Source: CAZPDM01 sp964585305 | Lineage (GTDB): Bacteria > Planctomycetota > Uabimicrobiia > Uabimicrobiales > JABWCH01 | Assembly: GCA_964585305.1 (NCBI GenBank) | Contig: CAZPDM010000119.1 | Location: forward strand, 1-8,946 | Reading direction: 5' to 3' | DNA: 8,946 bases | Part shown: positions 1-6,466 of the stretch, piece after piece | How the letters are laid out: each line of letters begins with the position of its first letter | How positions within the stretch are numbered: the first letter of the stretch is position 1 | The notes under the pieces: model-generated | Told to the model about the DNA's origin: nothing | Databases searched by the model: none | What the model saw: only the letters and a program-made list of their open reading frames with translations | Translations under genes and position numbers: made by a program

Positions 1-1343
1 GCTGCGTCTGGCTGTATCCACCCTATATGTTCAACTGGTGTGTAAAAGTGGAAGTCAACATCCAGGTTAATGATTTCGTGAAACATTTTCTTCTTATTCG
101 ACGAAGCCAACATAGAGCCGCCAGTCTTAGTAATATTGACGCAGTCGGTCTGAAGCCATTGTGCTCCTTGTGAACCCGGCTTGTAGTTGTCTTCGACGGT
201 CCACGGTGCTGGACCGGTTCCACGATCAAGGGCACGAAATCCTGACGTATCTGTCTTGGATACATACTCGATGCTAGTGCATGATGGATCACGAAGTGCT
301 ATATGTAGCCAAGCGCGTCGTGTAAGATAGCCAACACCACCATCGCTTGGGTTAGTAACGATCGCGACCTGAAGATTGGGCACTGCGGCCTTTCGTTTAT
401 AAATTGCTTGTATGATATCAGGATCAGTAAACTGGTTGTTCTCAAAGTAGATCCGTCGTTGAGCACCTTTGATAAGTTCGATTACGCGATCGCGGATTTC
501 AGTTACTTTACTGGTCTTATTCGAGCGAGTAAGTTTTACTTGAGATGGAATATTGTAGCAATATCCTGGAGTTACTCCAGCCATAAACGTATTTTGAGCG
601 GTGGTATTATTATTGATGTTGGCAGCACCCTTCAGTGTCCATTCGGATTTAATGTCGCGTGATGAGAGATGATTATAGAGCCGTTCAGTTGGAACCTTAG
701 CATCTGCAATATCAATGACCTTCTTCCATCGTCTCATCCATTCGTCCTCAATATCTGTGGTAACAGGCCCTTTGATCTCGATTGCCGTATCATGCCAATT
801 AGTATTGCGTGTATGATTAGCAGTATCGAAATACCGCTCGGCCATATTAACCCCGCCGACAATCACAGTACGTTGGCCATTAATCGAAAAAATACCAATT
901 TTCTGATGTTGAGAAGAACCTGTCCAACCTTCGTATCGCTCACGGTAAACACGGCCACGGCCAGATTTCCAATGAGACTTAGGCAAAAGTTTAACATCTA
1001 TGTCAACTACCGCCTTTGCAAGTTTGTCATGCTCTTCTTTTTGCTCTTCCATCTGGCCCCGCTCTTTCATGTTGGGATACCAAAGGATAATATCAACATC
1101 ATGTCCGGCCTGAAGAACCGCCGCTATATGGCGTTGTATGGTATTTTCTGGCAGGTTACGAGAGAGAAGACTACCAAGTTTCATATCGGCAGCGATGACC
1201 CACCAGGCCAAGCGAACGTATGTATTGGGCGTTCCCTGAGGAGTACTTGCGACTGCTACAAAATTCTCTCGGATGGCAGAGAAGAACTCCTCACCATCCA
1301 AAAGAAACTTGATACAATTACCATTACGTATGGGATATGTCAT
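1..1343 (-). CDS. Phospholipase D superfamily protein, 3' end beyond the window
   Basis: An open frame of 447 codons runs from ATG at 1343 to the left edge without a stop, so the gene is partial at its C-terminus. Residues 146-166 hold an HxK motif (His146, Lys148 in HQKIGIF) followed by GGVN (163-166), the signature of a PLD half-site. Residues 297-332 (RIYFENNQFTDPDII, then a hydrophobic strand ending VTNP) match the start of the second PLD half. The second HxK motif is expected just beyond the edge. PLD enzymes hydrolyse or transfer phosphodiester bonds in phospholipids or nucleic acids; the substrate cannot be told here. No signal peptide or membrane segment is visible, so it is probably cytoplasmic or exported by a dedicated system. 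The start is the first in-frame ATG after an upstream TAA, with GGAG at 1356-1359, a rather long 12-nt spacing. G+C is clearly higher than in the rest of the window, which suggests horizontal transfer. PLD fold is confident; function is open. Confidence 0.85.
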   Translation of the reverse strand, partial: MTYPIRNGNCIKFLLDGEEFFSAIRENFVAVASTPQGTPNTYVRLAWWVIAADMKLGSLLSRNLPENTIQRHIAAVLQAGHDVDIILWYPNMKERGQMEEQKEEHDKLAKAVVDIDVKLLPKSHWKSGRGRVYRERYEGWTGSSQHQKIGIFSINGQRTVIVGGVNMAERYFDTANHTRNTNWHDTAIEIKGPVTTDIEDEWMRRWKKVIDIADAKVPTERLYNHLSSRDIKSEWTLKGAANINNNTTAQNTFMAGVTPGYCYNIPSQVKLTRSNKTSKVTEIRDRVIELIKGAQRRIYFENNQFTDPDIIQAIYKRKAAVPNLQVAIVTNPSDGGVGYLTRRAWLHIALRDPSCTSIEYVSKTDTSGFRALDRGTGPAPWTVEDNYKPGSQGAQWLQTDCVNITKTGGSMLASSNKKKMFHEIINLDVDFHFYTPVEHIGWIQPDA

Positions 1344-1401
1344 ATTTATCTTTATCTCCGATAGAAGAACATAGATGAAAATAATATTATTAACACTAAC
1401 A

Positions 1402-1430
1402 AGTCTAATTTATAAAAAGCTATATGTCAA
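1402..1430 (-). promoter_or_regulatory. Sigma70-like promoter of the PLD gene
   Basis: Read on the minus strand, a perfect TTGACA (1430-1425) is followed by a 17-bp spacer and TAGACT (1407-1402), four of six matches to the -10 consensus. The start codon lies about 60 bases downstream. The PLD gene therefore appears to be transcribed independently of the nfeD genes, from which it is also separated by a terminator. Confidence 0.6.
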
Positions 1431-1514
1431 ATTTTTTTAATATTTCTACAAATATTATTTTAAAATCTGAAAAGCTTTTGGTATAAATTGATTAGTAACT
1501 ATTGATCTAAAAAT

Positions 1515-1551
1515 AACAACAAAAGAACGCTTTAAGCGTTCTTTTGTTGTT
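1515..1551. terminator. Bidirectional-looking intrinsic terminator downstream of the nfeD pair
   Basis: A perfect 16-bp stem (1515-1530 with 1536-1551) closes a 5-base loop. On the minus strand, the direction of the nfeD genes, the hairpin is followed by ATTTTTAG. On the plus strand it is followed by TTTATTTTTTTT. It begins 20 bases after the stop of the short nfeD gene, so it should end that transcript; it would also block plus-strand read-through. Confidence 0.85.
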
Positions 1552-1571
1552 TTATTTTTTTTAAACCAGAA

Positions 1572-2045
1572 TTATTCTTCTGTTGGAGCAGTACCTGTCG
1601 CTTGAACAATAACACGCATACCTTCTACTTTTACTACTTGAATAGGCGTGTTTGCAGGAAGAACAATATTTTCTGTTGTTACATCAATACGACGGTTATC
1701 AATTTTTGCAGTTCCACTGGGGCGTAAAAGGGTAATTGCAACACCAGTTTTTCCAACTAATTTGGTGAGTGATTCATCCGCTGCTGTATAACCATCTTCA
1801 AGATTTTGGGACGTATTAAGGGAAACTTTTTTTAACCACCATATAATTACAATTGGAACGATGATCATTGTAATCAATAATAGCATAAACCCATAGATTG
1901 CAGAGTGGTGAGTAAAAGCAAGCACAATGCTAGTAACAAGAATTGCAGTCCCAATAAATCCAAGAAAACTGCCAGGTAAAAACAGCTCAATAAATAAAAT
2001 AGCCAATCCAGCAACAAAAATTAAACAGATTAAACTAAAAGGCAT
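1572..2045 (-). CDS. Short NfeD-family membrane protein
   Basis: This 157-residue protein has the layout of the short NfeD form without a protease domain. Three hydrophobic segments (about 4-22, 28-44 and 50-70, with the typical IELFLPG turn after the first) are followed by a C-terminal OB-fold domain (about 93-150; LVGKTG, then LRPSGTAKI). The same LVGKxG...LRPxG pattern ends the long NfeD protein encoded just upstream, so the two are related. In known systems short NfeD proteins partner membrane-microdomain flotillins through the OB fold; that role is inferred here. The start at 2045 has AGAGGA at 2053-2058, 7 nt upstream. The gene lies 50 bases after its neighbour on the same strand, probably one transcript, and ends before a strong terminator. 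It is not a protease by itself. Confidence 0.85.
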   Translation of the reverse strand: MPFSLICLIFVAGLAILFIELFLPGSFLGFIGTAILVTSIVLAFTHHSAIYGFMLLLITMIIVPIVIIWWLKKVSLNTSQNLEDGYTAADESLTKLVGKTGVAITLLRPSGTAKIDNRRIDVTTENIVLPANTPIQVVKVEGMRVIVQATGTAPTEE

Positions 2046-2095
2046 GGCATAATCCTCTTATAAGAAAAATATTTTTCAAGTAGAATAAAACTTTT

Positions 2096-3565
2096 TTAAA
2101 CGGCACTTACAGTAATTCTATTTCCTTGGACCTCTACTACTGAAACAGCTGTTCCATTTTCCAAAAAATCTCCTTGTGAGATAACATCATAGAAGTTTCC
2201 TTCAATTTGGACACGACCAGCCGGTCGTAGAGGGACAACAACCACTCCATTTTTTCCAACAAGATTTTGATAAGAAGGAATCGCAACAGAATATCCATCT
2301 TCAACTTTTTGAACGGTTGCAACAGATAATCTTCTTAATGGTGCGCCTTCTGGAAGAAATCTTATAATAATCATAATAGCTAAAATATCAAAACCAAAAC
2401 TTACAGTAAGTTTAAAAACATTCTGCATTAATTCATCTACTTGTGCCTCAGTTTCAGGAATAACAAATGTCTGAAAAGATAATAAAACTGCTGCAACACA
2501 ACACAAAATACCTGAAATACCTACGACTCCAAAGCCTGGGATTGCAAAAATTTCAATAGCTAAAAGAGTTAAGCCTACGATAAATAAAATGATTTCCCAA
2601 ACCGCAGCAGTATCATTAAGCCAGCCACCAACAAAAGCCATTGCTAAAGAAGCAACACCAATAATGCCAGGTAATCCTAAACCAGGTGTCCATAATTCAA
2701 TAAAAATTCCTAATATACCAATAGCGAAAAAAAACATTCTTACCCAAGGATCGCTTAAAAAACCAACCACTTTATCTTCAGAAGTACTTTTCAGTTCAAT
2801 GATAGAATACTTGGTATATTCTAATTCTTTTAAAAGACTTTCACGAGTGGGACAAATTGTAGTGCAAAAACGATAAGTTTTTGCTTCTTCTGCCGTGAAA
2901 TTGGCTAATTTTCCTGCCGGAACAATAATTCCTTTATCGATAACTTGGCCAGGTTCATTTGCTTTCTGTCGCATATTATATAATTCTTCAGCAGTTACAA
3001 ATACTGGCATTCCACGATCTAATACTTCATGAACTTCTATATTAGGATCTACCATTGCTTCTGCCAAAGCAGCATTATATCCCTGCTGATTTGCGTGTCC
3101 ACGAAAATGTGCACGCATAGCAGACATAGATTTTTCATCGGCATTTTCCATACCATTTGGAGTTAATATTTTTACCTGAGCAGAGCCAATAGATGCTTGT
3201 TTGATCATATAAATTCGCTCACATGCTAAGGCAATTAACGCACCACCACTCCAAGCAAAACCAGTAATATAAGCATACACAGGAACTTTTGATTTTCGAA
3301 TGGCGTCAATTTGGCGACAAATTTCTAAAGCAGATGTGACCAAGCCTCCTGGAGTATCAATTTCTAAAATAACAGCTTTGGCTTGGGCAATATCTATTCT
3401 TTGAAATTTCTTTAAAATTTCTCTTTCCAAAGATTCAAAAATTTCACCCTTTAAAGTAACAATATAAACTTTTTTTTCTTCCTGATTATTTGCTATGTTA
3501 GGTTGCTGTGCAGACAAACATATTATTGAAAAAGAAATTAAAAATAAAAGTAAAAATTTTTGCAT
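2096..3565 (-). CDS. Long NfeD-family membrane-bound serine protease (ClpP class)
   Basis: The 489-residue protein has a signal peptide (about 1-19, KFLLLFLISFSIICLSA) and a ClpP/crotonase-fold protease domain (about 31-235). The latter includes the TPGGLV loop at 71-76, the nucleophile in AWSGGAL (Ser106) and the probable general base Lys145 in ADEKSM, giving the Ser-Lys dyad known for this family. Next come four or five membrane segments (about 277-294, 297-314, 322-341, 344-364 and perhaps 387-402) and a C-terminal OB-fold domain (about 433-487, LVGKNG...LRPAGRV). Length and order match long-form NfeD proteases, which cleave membrane-associated substrates. The protease domain should face the periplasm or cell exterior. 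AAGGAA at 3572-3577, six bases before ATG, supports the start. It is the first full gene of the nfeD transcript. A flotillin gene, often next to such pairs, is not in view. Confidence 0.9.
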   Translation of the reverse strand: MQKFLLLFLISFSIICLSAQQPNIANNQEEKKVYIVTLKGEIFESLEREILKKFQRIDIAQAKAVILEIDTPGGLVTSALEICRQIDAIRKSKVPVYAYITGFAWSGGALIALACERIYMIKQASIGSAQVKILTPNGMENADEKSMSAMRAHFRGHANQQGYNAALAEAMVDPNIEVHEVLDRGMPVFVTAEELYNMRQKANEPGQVIDKGIIVPAGKLANFTAEEAKTYRFCTTICPTRESLLKELEYTKYSIIELKSTSEDKVVGFLSDPWVRMFFFAIGILGIFIELWTPGLGLPGIIGVASLAMAFVGGWLNDTAAVWEIILFIVGLTLLAIEIFAIPGFGVVGISGILCCVAAVLLSFQTFVIPETEAQVDELMQNVFKLTVSFGFDILAIMIIIRFLPEGAPLRRLSVATVQKVEDGYSVAIPSYQNLVGKNGVVVVPLRPAGRVQIEGNFYDVISQGDFLENGTAVSVVEVQGNRITVSAV

Positions 3566-3622
3566 ATCTATTTCCTTAAAAATTAGGATTCTACTTTAGA
3601 AAATGTTGGCTGGGAACTTCTC

Positions 3623-3685
3623 TTAGATGGTGCGAAATGTAGATAATAAAATAATCGAAACCAACAGTAAAATTTTTTTATGCAT
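3623..3685 (-). CDS. Candidate 20-residue secretory-leader-like peptide in the nfeD leader
   Basis: On the minus strand, ATG at 3685 opens a 20-codon frame reading MHKKILLLVSIILLSTFRTI and then TAA. Two lysines followed by a hydrophobic run are typical of a signal peptide. AAAGG at 3692-3696 lies six bases upstream, a normal ribosome site, and the promoter at 3744-3771 would place the ORF on the nfeD transcript. The +1 frame stays open from 3633 to a TAA at 3583-3585 and would add APSKRSSQPTFSKVES, so the ORF may be the frameshifted remains of a small secreted peptide gene. It may equally be chance or a leader peptide. I do not recognise a family. Confidence 0.35.
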   Translation of the reverse strand: MHKKILLLVSIILLSTFRTI

Positions 3686-3743
3686 TATAAACCTTTATTA
3701 TCAATATAACATATTGCAACAAAAATAGATATATATTATATAT

Positions 3744-3771
3744 ATAATACCAAACTAAAAAAATTTGTCAA
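3744..3771 (-). promoter_or_regulatory. Promoter for the nfeD pair
   Basis: On the minus strand a perfect TTGACA (3771-3766) is followed by 16 bp and TATTAT (3749-3744), five of six matches to the -10 consensus. Transcription would start near 3737, leaving a leader of about 170 bases before the long nfeD start. The -35 hexamer is the outer end of the left arm of the 14-bp inverted repeat. Confidence 0.55.
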
Positions 3772-3825
3772 GATATTTTATTTTTTCAAGATTTTTATAA
3801 AAAATATATCAAAAATATCTTGACA
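3766..3825. repeat. Perfect 14-bp inverted repeat between divergent genes
   Basis: TGTCAAGATATTTT at 3766-3779 is exactly the reverse complement of the sequence at 3812-3825, with 32 AT-rich bases between. A third partial copy (TCAAGATTTTT) begins at 3786. Both arms end in an outward-facing TTGACA, so the symmetry places a -35-like box on each side. It could be an operator for a dimeric regulator or a symmetric pair of divergent promoters. Confidence 0.55.
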
Positions 3826-3895
3826 TTTTCCTTTATTTTCTGCAATGTAGTATATATACATAAGTAGTTGACAATTTCAAGCTGGCTAGTAAGTT
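3820..3895 (+). promoter_or_regulatory. Candidate promoter(s) for the kinase gene
   Basis: Two perfect TTGACA boxes face the kinase gene, at 3820-3825 and 3868-3873. The first has no good -10 at 16-18 bp (TAGTAT at 3849 is too far). The second has TAAGTT (3890-3895) after 16 bp, three of six matches. Either could serve; the -10 elements are weak, so an activator or another sigma factor is possible. Confidence 0.35.
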
Positions 3896-3959
3896 ACGCA
3901 CATAATGTAAATGTCATTTTTTGTTTTTGATTTTTTAAGTGATTAAGGAGAGTACTGTT

Positions 3960-5390
3960 ATGGCAATTGAAAACCGTATTGGTAAGGTAAAAAACAATAA
4001 AAAAGGATTTTTATTAGATTTTAATAAGGATAAAATTGTTGCTGCAATTTTACAAGCTGCTGAAGAAGTGGGTGGGCTAAGTAAGAATATAGATCCAGAT
4101 TCGATTTATATTCGCTTTGCAAATGATACTGATGAGGTAATTGCACAAGCTCTTACGGAAGATGTGATATTATGTTTGAATATGCAAAGACAATATCGTT
4201 CTCCGCATCAGGCTCCCACATTAGAAGAAATACATGATTTAGTCATTGATATTTTACAAGATAGAGGTTTTGTCAGCGTTTCATCTTCTTATAGTATCTA
4301 CCGTGAAGGCAAACGAGCAATCCGCATGGGATGGTTAAATGAGGAAGATTTTGCTGGAAATGGTTATCCAAAAGATATTTTAGAAAAACGACAAAAATGG
4401 TGTGCTAAATTAGGAATTAGCACAATCGAAGATTTGAATCAAAAAATTAAAGAAGGACATTTTTCTGAAATCGTAAAAGCTGATGGTGAACGCTATGAAA
4501 AAGAGCTGGAGCAAGCTGTTAATAAGTTTGAACGAAAATCTCAGAAAGAAAAATTGCGGATGATGATCATTGCTGGCCCTTCTTCTTCCGGTAAGACAAC
4601 CACATGCAAAAAACTTTGCAATTATCTCATGGCAAAAGGCCACCAATTTAAAATGTTGGCGGTAGATAATTATTTCTTTTCAACTGCTGAATATCCTAGA
4701 GATTGGTTTGGTGATATGGATTATGAATTGCCAGAATCCATCGATTTACAAAGATTAAATGATGATTTACAAAAATTGATGGCAGGAGAAGCGATTTATC
4801 CTCCTCTTTATGATTTCAAAACTGGGCTGCGTACAGAAAGTAAAGAGCCATTTCAACTTAAAAAAGACGAAATTCTCTTATTAGATTGTTTACATGGTTT
4901 ATATCCACCTACAACCTCTTCTATTGAAGAAAAGTATAAATTCAAAGTTTACATTGAAACTTACCCTGGTATTACAACAAATGATGGAAGAATGATTAAA
5001 TTCAGTGATATTCGAGTATTACGACGAATGTGTCGTGATGTTAGAGAGCGTGGGTATGCAGTTCAATATACATTGGAACATTGGGCAAATGTCCGTAAAG
5101 GAGAATTTAAAGGTATTATTCCTTTCTATCGAACTGCTGATGCTGTTGTAAATGGAAGTCTTCTTTATGAGCTGCCATCTTTAAAGCATTACCTGATGAC
5201 CCATTGCCAATCTCCATTTGGAGACAGCATTATGCAAAGTTATAAAGAACGTGGTCGTATGGATGTTTATCGACGTGGGAGTCGTGTAAAGAAATTGCTA
5301 GATATGGTAATTCAACCAACAGATGCTGAAATTTCGTCAATTCCTGCAAATAATATGGTACGAGAATTTATTGGCGGATATAAAGCATAA
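3960..5390 (+). CDS. ATP-cone / uridine-kinase-like fusion protein
   Basis: The 476-residue protein joins two domains. Residues about 9-123 look like an ATP-cone (FNKDKIVAAILQAAEE, then TLEEIHDLVIDIL and the closing YSIYREGKRAIR), a regulatory nucleotide-binding module best known from ribonucleotide reductases and NrdR. Residues about 199-400 form a P-loop kinase of the uridine kinase/phosphoribulokinase type: Walker A GPSSSGKT (206-213), VDNYFF (235-240), YPPLYDFKTG (280-289), LLLDCLHGLYP (306-316) and RRMCRDVRERG (355-365). It probably phosphorylates a nucleoside or similar small molecule; the substrate is inferred only from the family. ATG at 3960 is preferred over GTG at 3939 because AAGGAG (3945-3950) lies 9 bases before it and inside the longer frame. 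No membrane segments are seen. The gene is monocistronic, with its own terminator. Confidence 0.85.
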   Translation: MAIENRIGKVKNNKKGFLLDFNKDKIVAAILQAAEEVGGLSKNIDPDSIYIRFANDTDEVIAQALTEDVILCLNMQRQYRSPHQAPTLEEIHDLVIDILQDRGFVSVSSSYSIYREGKRAIRMGWLNEEDFAGNGYPKDILEKRQKWCAKLGISTIEDLNQKIKEGHFSEIVKADGERYEKELEQAVNKFERKSQKEKLRMMIIAGPSSSGKTTTCKKLCNYLMAKGHQFKMLAVDNYFFSTAEYPRDWFGDMDYELPESIDLQRLNDDLQKLMAGEAIYPPLYDFKTGLRTESKEPFQLKKDEILLLDCLHGLYPPTTSSIEEKYKFKVYIETYPGITTNDGRMIKFSDIRVLRRMCRDVRERGYAVQYTLEHWANVRKGEFKGIIPFYRTADAVVNGSLLYELPSLKHYLMTHCQSPFGDSIMQSYKERGRMDVYRRGSRVKKLLDMVIQPTDAEISSIPANNMVREFIGGYKA

Positions 5391-5425
5391 GTTATTTTTA
5401 AATTTATTTTGTCCTATTTCTTATT

Positions 5426-5460
5426 AAAATGAAGATGCAAGCATCTTCATTTTATCTTTT
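5426..5460 (+). terminator. Intrinsic terminator after the kinase gene
   Basis: AAAATGAAGATGC (5426-5438) is the exact reverse complement of 5441-5453, giving a 12-13 bp stem with a very small loop, followed by TATCTTTT. It begins 35 bases after the kinase stop. An ATG inside its left arm (5429) is in frame with radC but lacks a ribosome site, which argues against a radC start there. Confidence 0.75.
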
Positions 5461-5500
5461 CTTAAAAAATTTTTCTTTACTTAAAAAAGAAAGGGACAAA

Positions 5501-6190
5501 ATGAACGAAATTTTAATAAGAGAAATGCCTGCAACAGAAAGACCGCGAGAAAAAGTTATACAACACGGAGTAGAGACTCTTTCAGATGGCGAGCTTTTGG
5601 CAATTTTATTAGGTAATGGAGGAGGGAAAGGACGAAGTGCCTTAACGTTAGCAAATATTTTACTAAACAAATTCGGAAATTTGCGTCAACTATCTACTCG
5701 AACATTAAGAGAACTTCGTACAATAAAGGGAATTGGGTTAGTAAAAGCAATTGAAATTAAAGCGTGCTTGGAAATTGCGCGACGTTTCCAGCAAATTTCT
5801 TTGCTTCCTGGAGAATTGCTGCAAGGAAGCCATCAAGTATTTTGTTACTACCATGAGCGACTAAGGGATCAAAAAAAAGAAAGATTTTTTGTTGTGCTTT
5901 TAGATTGTAAGCATCGTATTATTCGAGAAGAATTAGTTTCTGTAGGCAGTTTAAATCTTTCTATAGTACATCCTAGAGAAGTTTTTTTATCTGCAATACG
6001 TGAATCCGCAGAAAGTATGATCCTAGTTCACAATCATCCTTCAGGGGATCCTACTCCTAGTCCAGAAGATATTGAAGTTACACGTAGGCTTATAGAAGTT
6101 GGACAATTAGTAGGCATTGAAGTTTTAGATCACATTATTGTAGGAAATGGACGTTATGTAAGTTTTGCGGAACAAAAATTACTTCGATAA
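5501..6190 (+). CDS. radC: RadC family JAB1/MPN-domain protein
   Basis: The 229-residue protein has the normal length and layout of RadC. The N-terminus carries MPATERPREK (9-18) and LSDGELLAILL (27-37), then a helix-hairpin-helix-like stretch (TIKGIGLVKA, 74-83), and the C-terminal JAB1/MPN domain. The last contains the metal-binding motif HNHPSGDPTPSPED (177-190), with the HxHPSG and final Asp intact, and the upstream Glu in REELVSVG (142-149). The family was once linked to DNA repair, but its true activity remains unsettled; the intact motif points to a metal-dependent hydrolase fold. The start at 5501 has AAGGGA (5491-5496) close upstream; a longer frame from 5429 would begin inside a terminator and is rejected. 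The gene stands alone between the kinase terminator and the repeat region. No clear promoter was found in the short gap. Confidence 0.93.
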   Translation: MNEILIREMPATERPREKVIQHGVETLSDGELLAILLGNGGGKGRSALTLANILLNKFGNLRQLSTRTLRELRTIKGIGLVKAIEIKACLEIARRFQQISLLPGELLQGSHQVFCYYHERLRDQKKERFFVVLLDCKHRIIREELVSVGSLNLSIVHPREVFLSAIRESAESMILVHNHPSGDPTPSPEDIEVTRRLIEVGQLVGIEVLDHIIVGNGRYVSFAEQKLLR

Positions 6191-6274
6191 AATCATTTAA
6201 CATCAAAATAAGATATTTCTAGCTTGATTTTTTATAGAAAATATGGAAAATTGGAAATAATATAAATATAAGAA

Positions 6275-6344
6275 GAAAATATTTGTTTCGGCCTTTAATT
6301 GTACTCAATAAAGGTTAAGCAACAAAGTATTTTCCGTTAAAAAT
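6275..6344 (+). repeat. Tandem hairpin repeat, copy 1
   Basis: This ~70-base unit is nearly identical to the copy starting 74 bases later. It folds on itself: an outer stem (GAAAATATTTGTT with AACAAAGTATTTTC, one G-U and one bulge), an internal loop, and an inner stem CCTTTAATTG / CAATAAAGG with one bulged base. The tip is TACT. There is no U-tract, so it is not an ordinary terminator. Confidence 0.8.
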
Positions 6345-6348
6345 ATAG

Positions 6349-6419
6349 GAAAATATTTGTTTCGGCCTTTGATTGTAATCAATCAAAGGTTAAGCAACAA
6401 AGTATTTTCCGTTAAAAAT
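6349..6419 (+). repeat. Tandem hairpin repeat, copy 2
   Basis: The second copy differs from the first at only three places: A to G and a one-base C insertion in the inner stem, and TACT to TAAT at the tip. The first two act together: CCTTTGATTG now pairs perfectly over 10 bp with CAATCAAAGG. The outer stem is also one pair longer (GG...CC). It lies just upstream of the signal-peptidase-like gene and may be in its transcript leader. Confidence 0.8.
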
Positions 6420-6466
6420 TATGTGTAGATTTTTAATTAAGTTGCTATAGCAGCAAAGGAATTGTT

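Larger units (their letters stand above)
3566..3959. other. Divergent intergenic control region, very AT-rich
   Basis: This 394-base gap lies between the minus-strand nfeD genes and the plus-strand kinase gene. It holds the leader of the nfeD transcript with a 20-codon ORF (3623-3685), a minus-strand promoter (3744-3771), a perfect 14-bp inverted repeat whose outer ends are both TTGACA reading outward, and plus-strand promoter candidates at 3820 and 3868. A TA-repeat tract (about 3730-3748) overlaps the minus-strand -10 region. No tRNA or recognisable riboswitch is seen. Confidence 0.7.
6191..6466. other. Intergenic stretch with tandem hairpin repeats
   Basis: Between radC and the signal-peptidase-like gene I see no ORF. 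The gap holds an AT-rich lead-in (6191-6274), two ~70-bp repeat copies (6275-6344 and 6349-6419) and the ribosome site of the next gene (AAAGGA, about 6455-6460). No conventional terminator for radC and no convincing -35/-10 pair was found. Confidence 0.6.

Noticed and set aside
23..292. Minus-strand open frame inside the PLD gene
   Set aside because: It is in a different frame of the same strand and has no motif; the PLD frame is continuous through it.
408..1364. Plus-strand open frames at 408-662 and 669-1364
   Set aside because: They lie opposite the PLD gene, have no family features, and their sequence reads as the reverse of its conserved motifs.
5429..5500. Upstream extension of radC
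   Set aside because: The ATG at 5429 is within a terminator stem and lacks a ribosome site; ATG 5501 has one and gives the family's usual N-terminus.
6190..6232. Terminator for radC (AAAATCA paired with TGATTTTTT)
   Set aside because: The stem is 7 bp, almost all AT, with a loop of about 30 bases; too weak to call.
6275..6419. CRISPR array
   Set aside because: Only two long, self-complementary units with a gap of a few bases between them; no spacers and no cas genes.
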